Positions 54,334-64,000 of a stretch of DNA of 64,000 nt are shown piece after piece. This DNA is from Patiria miniata (lineage: Eukaryota; Echinodermata; Asteroidea; Valvatida; Asterinidae): NCBI RefSeq assembly GCF_015706575.1, contig NW_024037050.1, positions 2,232,001 to 2,296,000 on the forward strand, in the 5' to 3' direction. The position numbers and the translations under genes are program-made. Under the pieces are notes generated by a model, which did not search any database, was not told the DNA's origin, and saw only the letters and a program-made list of their open reading frames with translations. Position 1 is the stretch's first letter; the number at the start of each line of letters is the position of its first letter.

Positions 54334-55404
54334 GAAAGAAGTATTATTCCGAAGAACGAAATGAGTCTTTGTTCGGGACTGGACATTTCAAGTTTCCTGC
54401 ATGGGAATAGAATATTTGGGACATAAATTCTCTGAAGATATAGGTAACAGAATATTCTATACCGAGAAAAACTAGGCGGGAAAAATATTCTCGCAAACCA
54501 GGAAAACACTATTATAACATGAGGGGGAAAGATCTCTTCGGACCCATATACGAAAAAAATGATGCTGTGGTAAAGTTGCAAGTTTTCATTCATGTTTTTA
54601 TTCAAAGAGGAATATGAACAGAGCCAGTTAAAAAAGGGCCAGTATCTTTCATAATAATCTGCTCCGGAGAATAAAAAAAAACACTTCCCAAAGAATGATT
54701 GACAGCCAACTAATAGCAGTGTCGTCGGCAGCATGCCTCTGTTGTCCAATTGACTTCTCGAATTACATCCGTGTAGAGTTTCTTTGTTGACTAAGGGTCA
54801 TGGTCTGCAGCCAATTAAAGTAGGAATTTGTGAGATGGCAAGATGTGATTGGTCGTCGTTTGTCGTTCTGACATTCAGCTTCGTTCCACTTGTGTTTGAT
54901 TGGACGGCAGTACTGCCTTGGGAAGTATTCTTTCATAGAACTTGAGAAGGAGCCGACTTTTTTTTACTGGGCGGGAATTTTTAAGGTGTAAAAACTTGTG
55001 CCTCCTTGAGTTGACATCATTCAGCCGCCAACTTGCGGGAAATTAATGGCGCAAAGACGGCCGTCCCAGGCGCAAAGCCCAGCCGGTATTCCGGGGCGGT
55101 GTGCGGTCTGTCTTCCCCGGCCCCACGCGTGGGATAGTTTTCCCCGCGCGTGGAGCCGTGCGTGGAGCCACGCGTGGGACAAAGCGCCAAATCTGTTCCG
55201 GCATATTTTTCCCGCGCGTGATTATCGCGTGGAGCCGCTCTCCGTCTTTCTGTCAGTGCCCATGTGAAAAACACTGCGGCGTACACGCGATAACCACGCG
55301 TGATTAGCGCGATAAACACGCGCTAAACCTAGCTAGTGATAAAATGTAAATAGCGTGGTATGCGTGTTATCGCAGGAGTCTAAATTCTTTCGCTCCACAC
55401 TGTA
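54334..55404 (-). repeat. Right arm of the giant element
   Basis: Reverse complement of 43,599-44,670 with few differences visible by eye: the two arms give open frames of 100 residues that differ at one position. Terminal part again packed with CACGCG and TTATCGCG words. Confidence 0.85.
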
Positions 55405-55410
55405 CATGTA

Positions 55411-56756
55411 GACACTGTATTTTGTATACATGTACATGTACATTAAATAGTCCATGTTGTATGCACGAGACTACACTGTTCTATGAAAAATTTGTAGCGA
55501 AAACTGTATCCAAACTGTACATTTACCGGTACAGTGTACATCTGATGAATAAAATGCTCATCTGAAACGTATAATTTGTACACAATTAACATGATTAATG
55601 CATGCTCTGCAAATTTGTAGCTTTCCTTGAAACTGATAGCATACGGTATCTTGCTACACGGATGTAGATTTTTTAATGATTATTTCCCACCTGCGTTCAT
55701 TGTTTTGTATATTATTGTCCACAGTGACGTCAACCAAACTAACCTACCGTAATTGAGGCCACATTAACATCAATGGTGTTAAATTACATCATCACATTAT
55801 AAAGGTATGCTAATTAATGATGCGATATGTCAAGGGTTGATTTGTCCTGAAATGTGATCCAATCATCCAATGTGTACAATGTACTGATGCAAATACCAGT
55901 AACACTGTGTTCAAATTGTACCATTTAGGCCTATAGAGCCAGAAATATTAATTTAACCATGACGAAAAACACAGAATCAAGTCACAATTTCCTGGAGTGC
56001 TTGCATTGTAAAATGTAGAAATAGTGTGTAATACCAGAATACATGTCCAAGTATGTATGAATCATGACACCATGAATTCTGCAAGGGACAGAAACAGCTA
56101 CTGGTAAAGAAAAAAGCAAAGCAGAGAGAAATATGCAACAATGGTAAACAGGCACATTTGTAAACATTCATGATTTTTGGTTGGAGAAGTACACATTTGT
56201 AGGTGCGTGCCTTTCGGAATGAAAGGTTGTGGATAGCAGCTTAAAGGTAGATGGGACCATCTATCCAAAAGGTAACCGACCAAATTATTGTGAAAAAGCC
56301 GACTTGGTTGAAAGATGGTAATGACACTAAACTCCCTGTGAAATTACAAAATGTACATTCCTTCTGGCATGGTGTCATTTTGAAGAAAACAATAAAAGAA
56401 GGTCAATTCCAAAGATGTGCCAAGTGACGCTATGGCTCAATAGCTTTGTGCACATTCACGATTAAAGTTGTGCGTACTTCGCGCGCGAACCAGTACAGTA
56501 CGCACACGCGGTGTCCCGTCCAATTGCAAGGGGCTCTCAAAAGTGGTAAAAACGCGCGCTCTTTTATTGGCGCACAGCGCCCATAATCCTTTGTCTATCT
56601 TATAATCAAATACCAGTCTTGGCCTGCCCTTACTCTAATTTTCTGGCCGTTGAAGGGGTACTTGTACACAGATCCTATAGTCATGTACTCTAAGTTATAA
56701 GATTTGAAGGTTTTTGCTGGAGAAGGTAGCAATAAGAATAGGATAAACATTTACGG
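55411..56756. other. Gene-free stretch
   Basis: TACATG array at 55,400-55,445; otherwise AT-rich sequence with short frames. 56,470-56,580 is a small CpG-rich patch (CGCGCGCGAACC, ACGCGCGCTC). No gene supported. Confidence 0.4.
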
Positions 56757-56940
56757 TAGCACCTTATGCCAAATCTCTTTTGTGAGTTTCTGAAAAGAAC
56801 TGAGGGAACTCAACATTTCGGACAGTGCGTACATGTAAATACTCTGCCCGTCATCAGGAGACACTAATTAAAATGTTGAGTTTCCCCGGTTCTTTTCAGA
56901 ACCTCACAAACTCACAAAAGAGATTTGTCACATGGTGCTA
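56757..56940. mobile_element. Small palindromic MITE, ~185 bp
   Basis: The left half (TAGCACCTTATGCCAAATCT, CTTTTGTGAG, AGAACTGAGGGAACTCAACA) is matched in reverse complement by the right half; the arms are about 70 bases. The loop holds CTCTGCCCGTCATCAGG. TA bases stand at both ends. Confidence 0.65.
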
Positions 56941-59445
56941 CTGTAAATCTTTGCACTCTTACTTATTTTTTTAATTGCAATGAGGAAGAGCAAAGTGCCA
57001 TGTACATGTACATGTACACGTCCGTATCCATAATACATGTAATACACAATAAAATACATCAAGTACATGTACGCATGCACACGTACATGTACATACCGGT
57101 ATGTGTACATGTACGTACCGGTAACGTATTATTATAATGCGAGGGGAAAAGATACGCAAAGTGTGCAGTATAAAAAGATTCCTTCGTACCAATCAACCCC
57201 CCCCCCACCTCCACCCCCAAATTAAAAAAAAAAAACTCATCCTGTGCTGTGCATAATACATCCCTTCCCTCCCACACAAGATCTGAGCTTACAGTATCAC
57301 TGGCTGCTGCAATTCCATGAAATCATTACTGATTCAAATTCACACATCCTCCTGACGGGTCCTAGCATACAAAGCTGATGTACCCAGTACAGAAATGATG
57401 AATGCCTACATGTACATGTATACACGCGTCCCGGTATGCCTTGTGCGTACATTTGTACATGATGTGCATTTAAATGGACACAAATGGATTCAAAATTATG
57501 TACTAATGGCATGATACAGTGCAATGCATTGTACAATGTTGTAATGTTTATTTGTGCATATAATGTATTGGCCTCCGGTTTCTTGTATTTTGGAGAATGG
57601 ACAGATATATACATATTATAGGCCCCCTACTTATATGCAGTTTATCCAATTTAGGCCTTTTTTTGGTACTGTAAATTTACATGATTGGAATGGATTCTTA
57701 ATGTATGTATTGGCTTTCACGCAAAACACAATATATAAACACTGGCGTATCCACAAAACAAAAAACAAAATCATCACTAGATTTGTATACATGTACACAT
57801 GTAAACAGACATGTGTGTACCTGTGCTGTACATCTTAATGAAGGCTTATCATGTACCCGGTACTTGTACAAGTTTTGTAAAGCGCTTTGTGATTGTACAT
57901 TGTATCTATACGATGGAAGGTACTAAGCATAATGCATTGTATGTCAAGAACAGTGTTTTTATGCCATTTTGTTCTTGTGTGCCCTGCAAAAACAAAAACA
58001 TACATGTACAAGCAGTACATGTAACTGAATCAAGTACATGTATGAGCAAAGGAACTTCAGGGTGTTCATTATTGGGTACCTTATTCATTGTTTAATTTAA
58101 TAATGTGTACATTGTACACAGTCATGTAGCCTACAAATAATGTACGTGTGTACGCCCAATATCTTTCATGTTTCACAGATAACACATACATGTACATGTA
58201 TGACCCATTGATACATCAAAATGTACCAGTTCATGATCTGTCTCATACATGTATGAGCATTGCCAACTTTGTTCACTTTTATATAATTATATTGGTTCAG
58301 TACGGGTGACAGGGTGTACATTTGTATAAGTGTGCATGTGTAAATTTTAAAAAAAAATAAGGAACTTACAAACATGTACATGTACATTGTACATGTACCA
58401 GTAGAATGAAAAGGAAATTTCCAATAAATCCAGTTGTGTACTCGAGTTCGAGGAAATCAATTCATCTACTATTGAAAATGAATATGGACAATGTGAATGC
58501 AATTTTGTTCTTGTATAAATTGGACAATTGACGAAAAAGTACAATGTATTGTACACTTGTAAGCTGATTACCCGATCATGACCGGGTAGGGCGTATTTGT
58601 GTTGGGGTTGAAAATGTGGGGGAGTAATGTGGGGGATTTAGTTGAGAAGACATGCACTTACAGAAAGCAAAGGATACAAAATAAGAAAGTAATACCCTTA
58701 TTATTAGGCTATTATATCAATATCAGTAATGCAAATTCAATTCAATTCAAGGCTTTGCTGAGAAGCGTAAATATCTGGGAAGATTGGTGTTGGAAGAGTG
58801 GTGTTATAAATGAAATCTCAAGAAATGAACTATAGGATAGCAGCCTCCCCATAGAAATAAACTGAAACCACATGAACATAATAATTATGGGCAATTTTCC
58901 CGTTGGTCTGTAAAAGTGGCACTTTTTGAGGCAGTCGCACTTGCGGGAAAATGTAGTTGAAATTATAACCGTAGTACACAGGCGAAGGCTGACTGTACAG
59001 TTTTGACAATAAATGCAATAAAATGTGATGGTACAATGCACTGGGTATGGGCTAAGACCGTGTAATTTGTTACCGTGTTAACATAAAATAACAAAATCTG
59101 AATCGTGGAGAAAAGTCACTATTACGTTACAGTACTGGAGTCATCAACGAATGCAAACTTGAACTTCTTTCAACTTACAAGTAGCAAGACCTGCGAGGAA
59201 AAAGTTGATTCAAGTTGTATTTGAGTTGGTTCAACCACTGACGTTCATCATGTTCATAGTGGTGGTCGTCGGTTTCTTGCAACCGCTAGTGGATTTAAAA
59301 CAATGCATCGATCCTTTGTTGATCCCAAAGGGCGTCGTATTTCACCCATAATGTTTCAATAATAACCCTTTCGGTGTGTACTCAAAATAAAATAAGAAAC
59401 ATAGTATCCATCAGCTTACTTATTTAATCAGAAGTTGTGTGATAT
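56941..59445. other. Gene-free stretch rich in TACATG repeats
   Basis: Dense TACATG/CATGTA arrays at 57,000-57,125, 57,405-57,425, 58,000-58,045 and 58,370-58,400, a C-rich/A-rich run at 57,199-57,235, and short frames only. Nothing with a recognisable domain. Confidence 0.45.
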
Positions 59446-59772
59446 GTTTTTATTTGATCGTAAACGTATTTGTCAGTTTGTCAAATTACAAAATCTCTAA
59501 TAGCCTGTTGTTCTTCAAACTGTTTGTATGCTATTCGTCAGTTTGTCGGATCACGCGCCCTCTGTATACAGTGCGGGCGCAATCTGACAAACTGACGAGT
59601 AACTTTTTGTATGTTTTTTGTACGGCTATTCGTCAGTTTGTCAGATCGCGCGCGCGCTGTATATGCGATCCGACAAACTGACGAATAGCATACAAACAGT
59701 GTGAAGAACAAGCGGCTATTAGAGATTTTGTCATCTGAGAAACTGATGAGTACATTTACGATAAAATAAAAG
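59446..59772. mobile_element. Nested palindrome (foldback MITE), ~327 bp
   Basis: Outer arms of about 100 bases pair (TTTATTTGATCGTAAA, CTCTAATAGCC, GTATGCTATTCGTCAGTTTG). Inside, the 12-base word GTCAGTTTGTCR occurs again in alternating orientation, forming two smaller hairpins around CGCGCCCTCTGTATACAG and GCGCGCGCGCTGTATATGCG. In all the word appears at least six times. No gene. Confidence 0.75.
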
Positions 59773-60485
59773 CATAGGCCTATTGCACACTCCTTGTACC
59801 TGTAGTTCGGAAAATATTATGCATTCTATATGAAGCGTGCAATATTACTTTGATCATAATAGATACCGTAAGTGCAACAAGAATTTAGTCTTAAAAAGTC
59901 ACCGTTTACGTGACATTTTTTACCACAGTAGCACATCATTCGTTGGTACTTTGAACGCACACCTTACATTAGCTGGTTACCAGTGAAATTCCGTATTCGT
60001 CACTATGTCAAACGGATTTGTTATTGTGCCTGATTCGCCACAGACAAGAATTAAGAATTTTGGCATAAATACTAGAAAGAGCAACCTTTAAAATCCACAA
60101 AAATGACAAAATCTCAAAATCTCAAAATCGCAAAAATGGTCGATTTGCCGGTATGTCAGCTCTGCGACGAATTGTGTACGTACATTTTGTATGCAACATG
60201 ACATACCGGTACATGTAGCAAGCACCATCGACCCAACCTCGTTTCCAGGTTGTGGAGCAGCACGCATTGCCATCGACCGTTTTACGGATAGCCCGGAAGT
60301 ACGCAGTGTAGGCTTTCGATTGGTCAGACTGCGCAAGGCACATTTACCAGTATGTGTGGCCCTTCTAAGTATTCAATGCGCTCGGCGCACGCAAAGCATA
60401 GCAAACAATATGGACACTGGGTGGCCACGCACCATGGAGAACAAATACTTTACCAAGGTCACCCCATACTACTGTTTGGCGAACA
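59773..60485. other. Gene-free stretch
   Basis: Only short frames. A small ATCTCAAAATCTCAAAATCG repeat is at about 60,110-60,130. Nothing else can be supported. Confidence 0.4.
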
Positions 60486-60764
60486 CTATTCCACAACGGA
60501 CAAGTAGAACACGGAAACAGAACCACTACATTCAAGCCACTGACCAAGCACAGCCTTGACTGGCAGAAAAGCCAACACAGAGGGCGGCCAGGTAATCAAT
60601 GTGAAAGCGTACATGACGGCCATTCCTGTAAAAAAAACCACAGTTGCGAAAAAACGACGAAACGGATCGCCCGTCCGGACGTGAAAATTAGGACGACCCG
60701 AAGTCTCCGAACCGGCGGAAGACACCCTCCACATATTTCCACGGACGTCGAGCGATTTTGGCAT
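60486..60764 (-). CDS. Possible start exon of a membrane protein (weak)
   Basis: A minus-strand frame opens at 60,764 with MPKSLDVRGNMWRVSSAGSE, continues through a polar stretch and then a hydrophobic run FFATVVFFTGMAVMYAFTLI, which could be a single membrane span, followed by ITWPPSVLAFLP. The surrounding DNA is more CpG-rich than its neighbours. The family is not recognised. I cannot fix a donor site, and no downstream exon was found. It could be a chance frame. Confidence 0.2.
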   Translation of the reverse strand: MPKSLDVRGNMWRVSSAGSETSGRPNFHVRTGDPFRRFFATVVFFTGMAVMYAFTLITWPPSVLAFLPVKAVLGQWLECSGSVSVFYLSVVE

Positions 60765-61276
60765 CGCGGGAGACTGCGGTCTAGGATCCTTTCAAGAGCA
60801 AACATTTCTCAGAGGCCGAGTAAAACTTCCTCTTATATATGAACATGTACACTCCATCATGCATGTATATAGAAATGTTTACAAATGGTTGTCAAATGTC
60901 TGAAATCTACTGTTACGTTGTAAATGTGTTTGTATCTGATCAGTGTAACATTTCCAGATCACTTTTTATACAGACCGCTGTACAGTCGCCCATGTTTGGA
61001 GTTTCTTTGCTCGAGTGACATCATCTCATTGGAAAAATTCCCCCTTATGCTAATGCAGAGTCAACTTACATGGATATAAATCATGGCTTTTGTACAGGAC
61101 TGAACCCGACAGTTGCGGATCACTTTTGACAGTTGCGGATCATGCACGCCACGTACAACTGATCATTCACGTGTCATGACTATCACAAATGTCTAATATC
61201 ATCACTGATCATGCAGACTGTACATGTTGTACATGTACATACTGCAGTGTGTGCATGGGTGCAGAATGATAGACAT
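60765..61276. other. Gene-free stretch
   Basis: No gene. A short direct repeat GACAGTTGCGGATCA occurs twice near 61,108-61,142. A TGTACATGT array lies at 61,220-61,240. Confidence 0.4.
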
Positions 61277-61609
61277 TTAACCCTTACCCAACTGGACCCT
61301 CCAACGCATGCCATTATGTGCCTTAAGAAAATGGCATATGTTTTTTGCACGGCCCTCCAATATCTGCCATGTCATTTCAAGGGTAACTGGACAGGCACTC
61401 CAATACATGCCACAGAGAACAATGAGAGTCCTCTGATAACAAAGTGAGTGCCCCCAGCTGGTCAGTATCAGGCACCCTCCAGGGCCTCCAACTCCTGCCA
61501 ATTGGAGCCTTCACTGTTAAGACAAACTATCTGCCAATAAACTGCAGCTGGAGGGCATTGGCATAACCAACTGACATGCAGTAAACTACCCTCAGAGAGT
61601 AAGGGTTAA
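61277..61609. mobile_element. piggyBac-like MITE with TTAA target
   Basis: TTAA stands at both ends (61,277-61,280 and 61,606-61,609), directly followed by CCCTTAC on the left and preceded by GTAAGGG on the right. TTAA duplication with ends starting CCC is the mark of the piggyBac superfamily. The interior holds four imperfect CCTCCAAYNCATGCCA words. It is 325 bases without the targets and has no gene. Confidence 0.65.
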
Positions 61610-62494
61610 ATTGTTAAAAACAAATCTCGGATAAAACAATTTAGTTAACAACATTAATTAATTCTTATTTAATCAAGTGATCCGAAGTGTCGATGATTTG
61701 CGACTGTCGCACTCACTGCACAATGTTTGTCATCCTCAGAGTTGTGGTAAGAGGAATTACAATTAAAAGCTCAATGATAAATAAAAACAATTAACAGAAC
61801 TTAGACAACATGAACTTAAACGACACAGAGCTTAAACAAGGAGGATAATTGTTGTGATTGAATAAAGTCAAAAGGGGTTTATTAAGTTACTCCAAGGGCA
61901 TGTGAAGGAAATGTAAATGAGTGGTACCATACCGGTACATACATGTATGTACACACATGTTGATAAAAAATATTACAAATTGAGTTACTTGCCACTGTGT
62001 GTACAAAACAGAAACACGCATGCACAATACAATGTAGCTGGATATCAACAGGCTATGACATTTTGAGCAGTTTCGTAATTCACTATTTGTATAGTATCTA
62101 AATTTGTAGTATTACTCATGCAACTTGAACTATGAACCTTCAACGTGGAGTGTCCACGTACAGTATGCAAGCAAATCAGCAGCTACATTGTATTTCATTC
62201 TTCACAGGTCCATTACACGTTATCGAGAAAATGGGTCGAGAGTACACGTTGAATCAGGTGAAACCACTTGCCAGCTATTGTCACGTACCGGTACATGCCA
62301 TGTACATGTATACTGACCTTATATTAACCATTAATCTTCATTTCCGGTGATATATGTAACAAGTCCCTTCAGTACTGGTACATGTACACGTACACGTATG
62401 TACTTTACTAAAATTGAATGAATAAAATCGGTGACTGCTCTATTTTCTGACACCCCTAGATTCTGACTGCTCAACCTACCAGTGTTGTACATGT
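61610..62494. other. Gene-free stretch
   Basis: TACATG words at 61,930-61,950 and 62,290-62,310; short frames only. Confidence 0.4.
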
Positions 62495-62632
62495 AGGTCT
62501 TGAGACCTGGTCTCGGTCTCAAGACTGTTTTTGCAGTCTCGGTCTCGGGCTTGGTCTCGTTCTATCAAAGTCTCGGTCTCGGGACGGCTGGTCTCGGTCT
62601 CAAAAGCTCTGGCCTTGGTCTTGGTCTAAGAT
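62495..62632. repeat. GGTCTC-rich simple repeat
   Basis: GGTCTCGGTCTC, TCTCGGTCTCGGG and TTGGTCTTGGTCT recur through about 140 bases. It is an imperfect hexamer repeat with no coding sense. Confidence 0.7.
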
Positions 62633-63753
62633 GCCAAAATCTCGGGTTTTACCCCCGAAACCTGTCGTAGCACATTCTACCCCCCTATTTTCTCAACTGA
62701 TTCACATGATTCACGTTGGTGGACTTTTGAGGCCCCAAAAACCGGATTTCCAGAAAAAACCTGAGAAATCACATCCCTGTACGATGCAGCAGACATTCAT
62801 GAAGCTAATAATTGACTTCAAACAGAACAAAGACTAAAATATGAAAATTTTCGGTAATTTTGGTGGCGATTCTCCACAAACCATGAGAAAACGTCACGCG
62901 ACACTATTCTGCCGACTGCCGTTGACCAAAAAAGAACAACATTGGCCAGCAAAAACATCAGATTTACCTCAAAACGGCCTCCAAATTACTAGATACACAA
63001 CCTGAGGTACAAGGAGAGATCAAAGTACTAAAGGTTGCTTACGAGTCGGATGAAAAGTGAAATTTCCCGTTCAATTCCGAGAGCTCCCCTTGCGATCGAT
63101 CGAGAACACGTTAAATTTCCGACTCGTGTTTGAACAACGCAGTGCGGACGTACGTGCCCAGCGTTCATTCGATGGTCCCAGCGTGATTACGTAACCGAGC
63201 GCGATGTATCGATTATGATAATGAGAAAACTGGATCTCGTTTGTACAAGTGCATTTCGAACTACATGATACAGAGTCGGGAGCTAGCTTGAACTGGTTTC
63301 TGCTGATACCTAGCTTGAGTAACTCCAGCTGACATGCTCATATTCATTCACATGTAGCGCTGGAGACATAACCTACATGTAGATGTGAGAGTGTGGTAGC
63401 AAGAGACCCTAAAATAATGGCCTCTCAAAAATTGTCCATTTTCACCTCTTTTATCCCACCCCAGATTTCTACAACATACCTCATACCATTCAGCAGTCAT
63501 TCACGAAGCTAATAATCGACTTGCCACAGACCAAAAAACTAAAATATGAAAATTACTGATGATTTCGTTAGCTTGTCAATTAAATTCGTGCAGTACCACT
63601 GCTGTCGTCCATGATGATCGGTTAATTTTGCGCACTCACACGTGACGTAAACAATCGAAAAAAATCTGCTAATTCGGCTAGATCATCCTGCGCTCCACAA
63701 GTGTGCACATGCAGTGTGTGTGATGCATGCAGGTACATGTACTATACCGCTTT
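62633..63753. repeat. Gene-free stretch with a short direct repeat
   Basis: GAAGCTAATAATTGACTT ... ACTAAAATATGAAAATT at 62,798-62,850 recurs as GAAGCTAATAATCGACTT ... ACTAAAATATGAAAATT at 63,508-63,556, with a similar lead-in (CAGCAGACATTCATG and CAGCAGTCATTCACG). A tandem or dispersed duplication about 710 bases apart. No gene. Confidence 0.5.
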
Positions 63754-63931
63754 CAAGCGCCGCCAGTGGGTTCCATTTTCGTCATAAAAAAAGAAAAGGA
63801 AAAAAAAAGAAAAGAGAAAAAAAGAAAAGAAAAAGAGGCGCTTTTTTTTCTCTTTTCTTGTTTTTCCTTCTTTTTTTGGGGGGGGGGTTGCTTTTTTGCC
63901 CCCCCCCCCTCGCGACGCCCCAGTGGCGAGG
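63754..63931. repeat. Purine/pyrimidine hairpin with poly-G and poly-C
   Basis: A-and-G-only sequence at about 63,785-63,838 is followed by T-and-C-only sequence at 63,840-63,880, then a G-run and a C-run. The halves can pair as a long stem. CGCCGCCAGTGG on the left and CGCCCCAGTGGCG on the right suggest MITE ends related to the CAGTGGCG family at 3,939 and 13,175. Poly-tract interiors of this kind occur in those elements too. Confidence 0.5.
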
Positions 63932-64000
63932 CTATTGAAATCCCCACTAGCGTGACAATGAGTGGCTTCTTTTTGCGTGAAACGCGTAATGCATAAAACA

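Larger units (their letters stand above)
43599..55404. mobile_element. Giant inverted-repeat element, ~11.8 kb, non-coding
   Basis: The ends TACAGTGTGGAGCGAAAGAA are inverted. CATGTA flanks both sides (43,593-43,598 and 55,405-55,410), a possible 6-bp target duplication, though it lies in TACATG-rich DNA and could be chance. The inverted arms are 43,599-44,670 and 54,334-55,404 and read as almost identical over 1.07 kb. The ~9.7 kb between holds tandem repeats and diverged copies of arm modules, but no frame with a recognisable transposase, integrase, polymerase or capsid. Size and long arms are shared by several element classes; without coding genes I leave the family open. A structural non-autonomous foldback element is the simplest reading. 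Confidence 0.75.

Noticed and set aside
54282-54749. 155-residue minus-strand frame in the right arm with hydrophobic stretches
   Set aside because: Produced by AT-rich arm sequence; the matching left-arm frame diverges at its end and no conserved motif appears.
43599-55404. Assignment of the giant element to a virus-like class because of its size and long arms
   Set aside because: No polymerase, integrase, protease or capsid-like sequence was recognised, so size and arms alone do not justify it.
1-64000. LTR retroelements, CRISPR arrays and rRNA genes
   Set aside because: No paired LTRs with a primer-binding site, no spacer arrays and no rRNA-like sequence were seen on reading both strands.

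Overview
This is a eukaryotic window from an intron-bearing, repeat-rich animal genome. The likely source is a marine deuterostome invertebrate, most probably an echinoderm. The evidence is indirect: spliced genes with GT-AG introns, a secreted F-type-lectin/PAN gene, foldback elements built like the TU elements described from sea urchin, invertebrate tRNA-derived SINEs, and dispersed TACATG/ACATGTA simple repeats. I could not check the species.

Three genes can be supported. (1) A secreted lectin-like gene on the minus strand (about 3.27-12.54 kb): a signal-peptide first exon behind a TATA-like box, two exons forming most of an F-type lectin (FTP, F5/8C-like) domain, and a last exon with a PAN/Apple domain. 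One N-terminal FTP exon was not found. (2) A ubiquitin E2 variant gene of the UBE2V/Mms2/Uev1 type on the plus strand (about 13.7-22.7 kb) with three clear coding exons and a plausible tiny start exon. Genes 1 and 2 lie head to head, about 1 kb apart. (3) A large C2H2 zinc-finger gene on the minus strand (about 34.5-38.3 kb) with two long coding exons, about 1,023 codons, two fingers near the N-terminus and one near the C-terminus. I do not recognise its orthologue. A possible single-exon start of a membrane protein lies near 60.7 kb on the minus strand (weak).

Most of the rest is repeats, dominated by inverted-repeat elements. 0-4.4 kb: tandem copies of one GC-rich repeat and two hAT-like MITEs with poly-G tracts, one with a perfect 8-bp target duplication. 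4.6-5.05 kb: three pieces of one tRNA-derived SINE. 6.6-12.4 kb: several MITEs and a direct-repeat pair inside intron 1 of the lectin gene. 13.7-16.2 kb: a 1.45-kb palindrome followed directly by a foldback element whose arms are minisatellites. 16.7-20.2 kb: five MITEs in UBE2V introns. 21.7-22.5 kb: another inverted-repeat element holding a hairpin minisatellite. 23-28 kb: a duplicated segment, one copy interrupted by a small MITE. 39.3-42.9 kb: two MITEs, a SINE and a GGGAT-type minisatellite.

The most striking object is an 11.8-kb element (43,599-55,404) bounded by inverted repeats of about 1.07 kb that read as almost identical. It has a candidate 6-bp target duplication, extra tandem modules at its right end, and internal tandem repeats. 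I see no recognisable coding gene in it. It looks like a very large non-autonomous, modular foldback element. 55.4-64 kb returns to simple repeats, small palindromes, a piggyBac-like MITE and a GGTCTC-rich tract. No tRNA, rRNA, CRISPR or prokaryotic-type feature was found.
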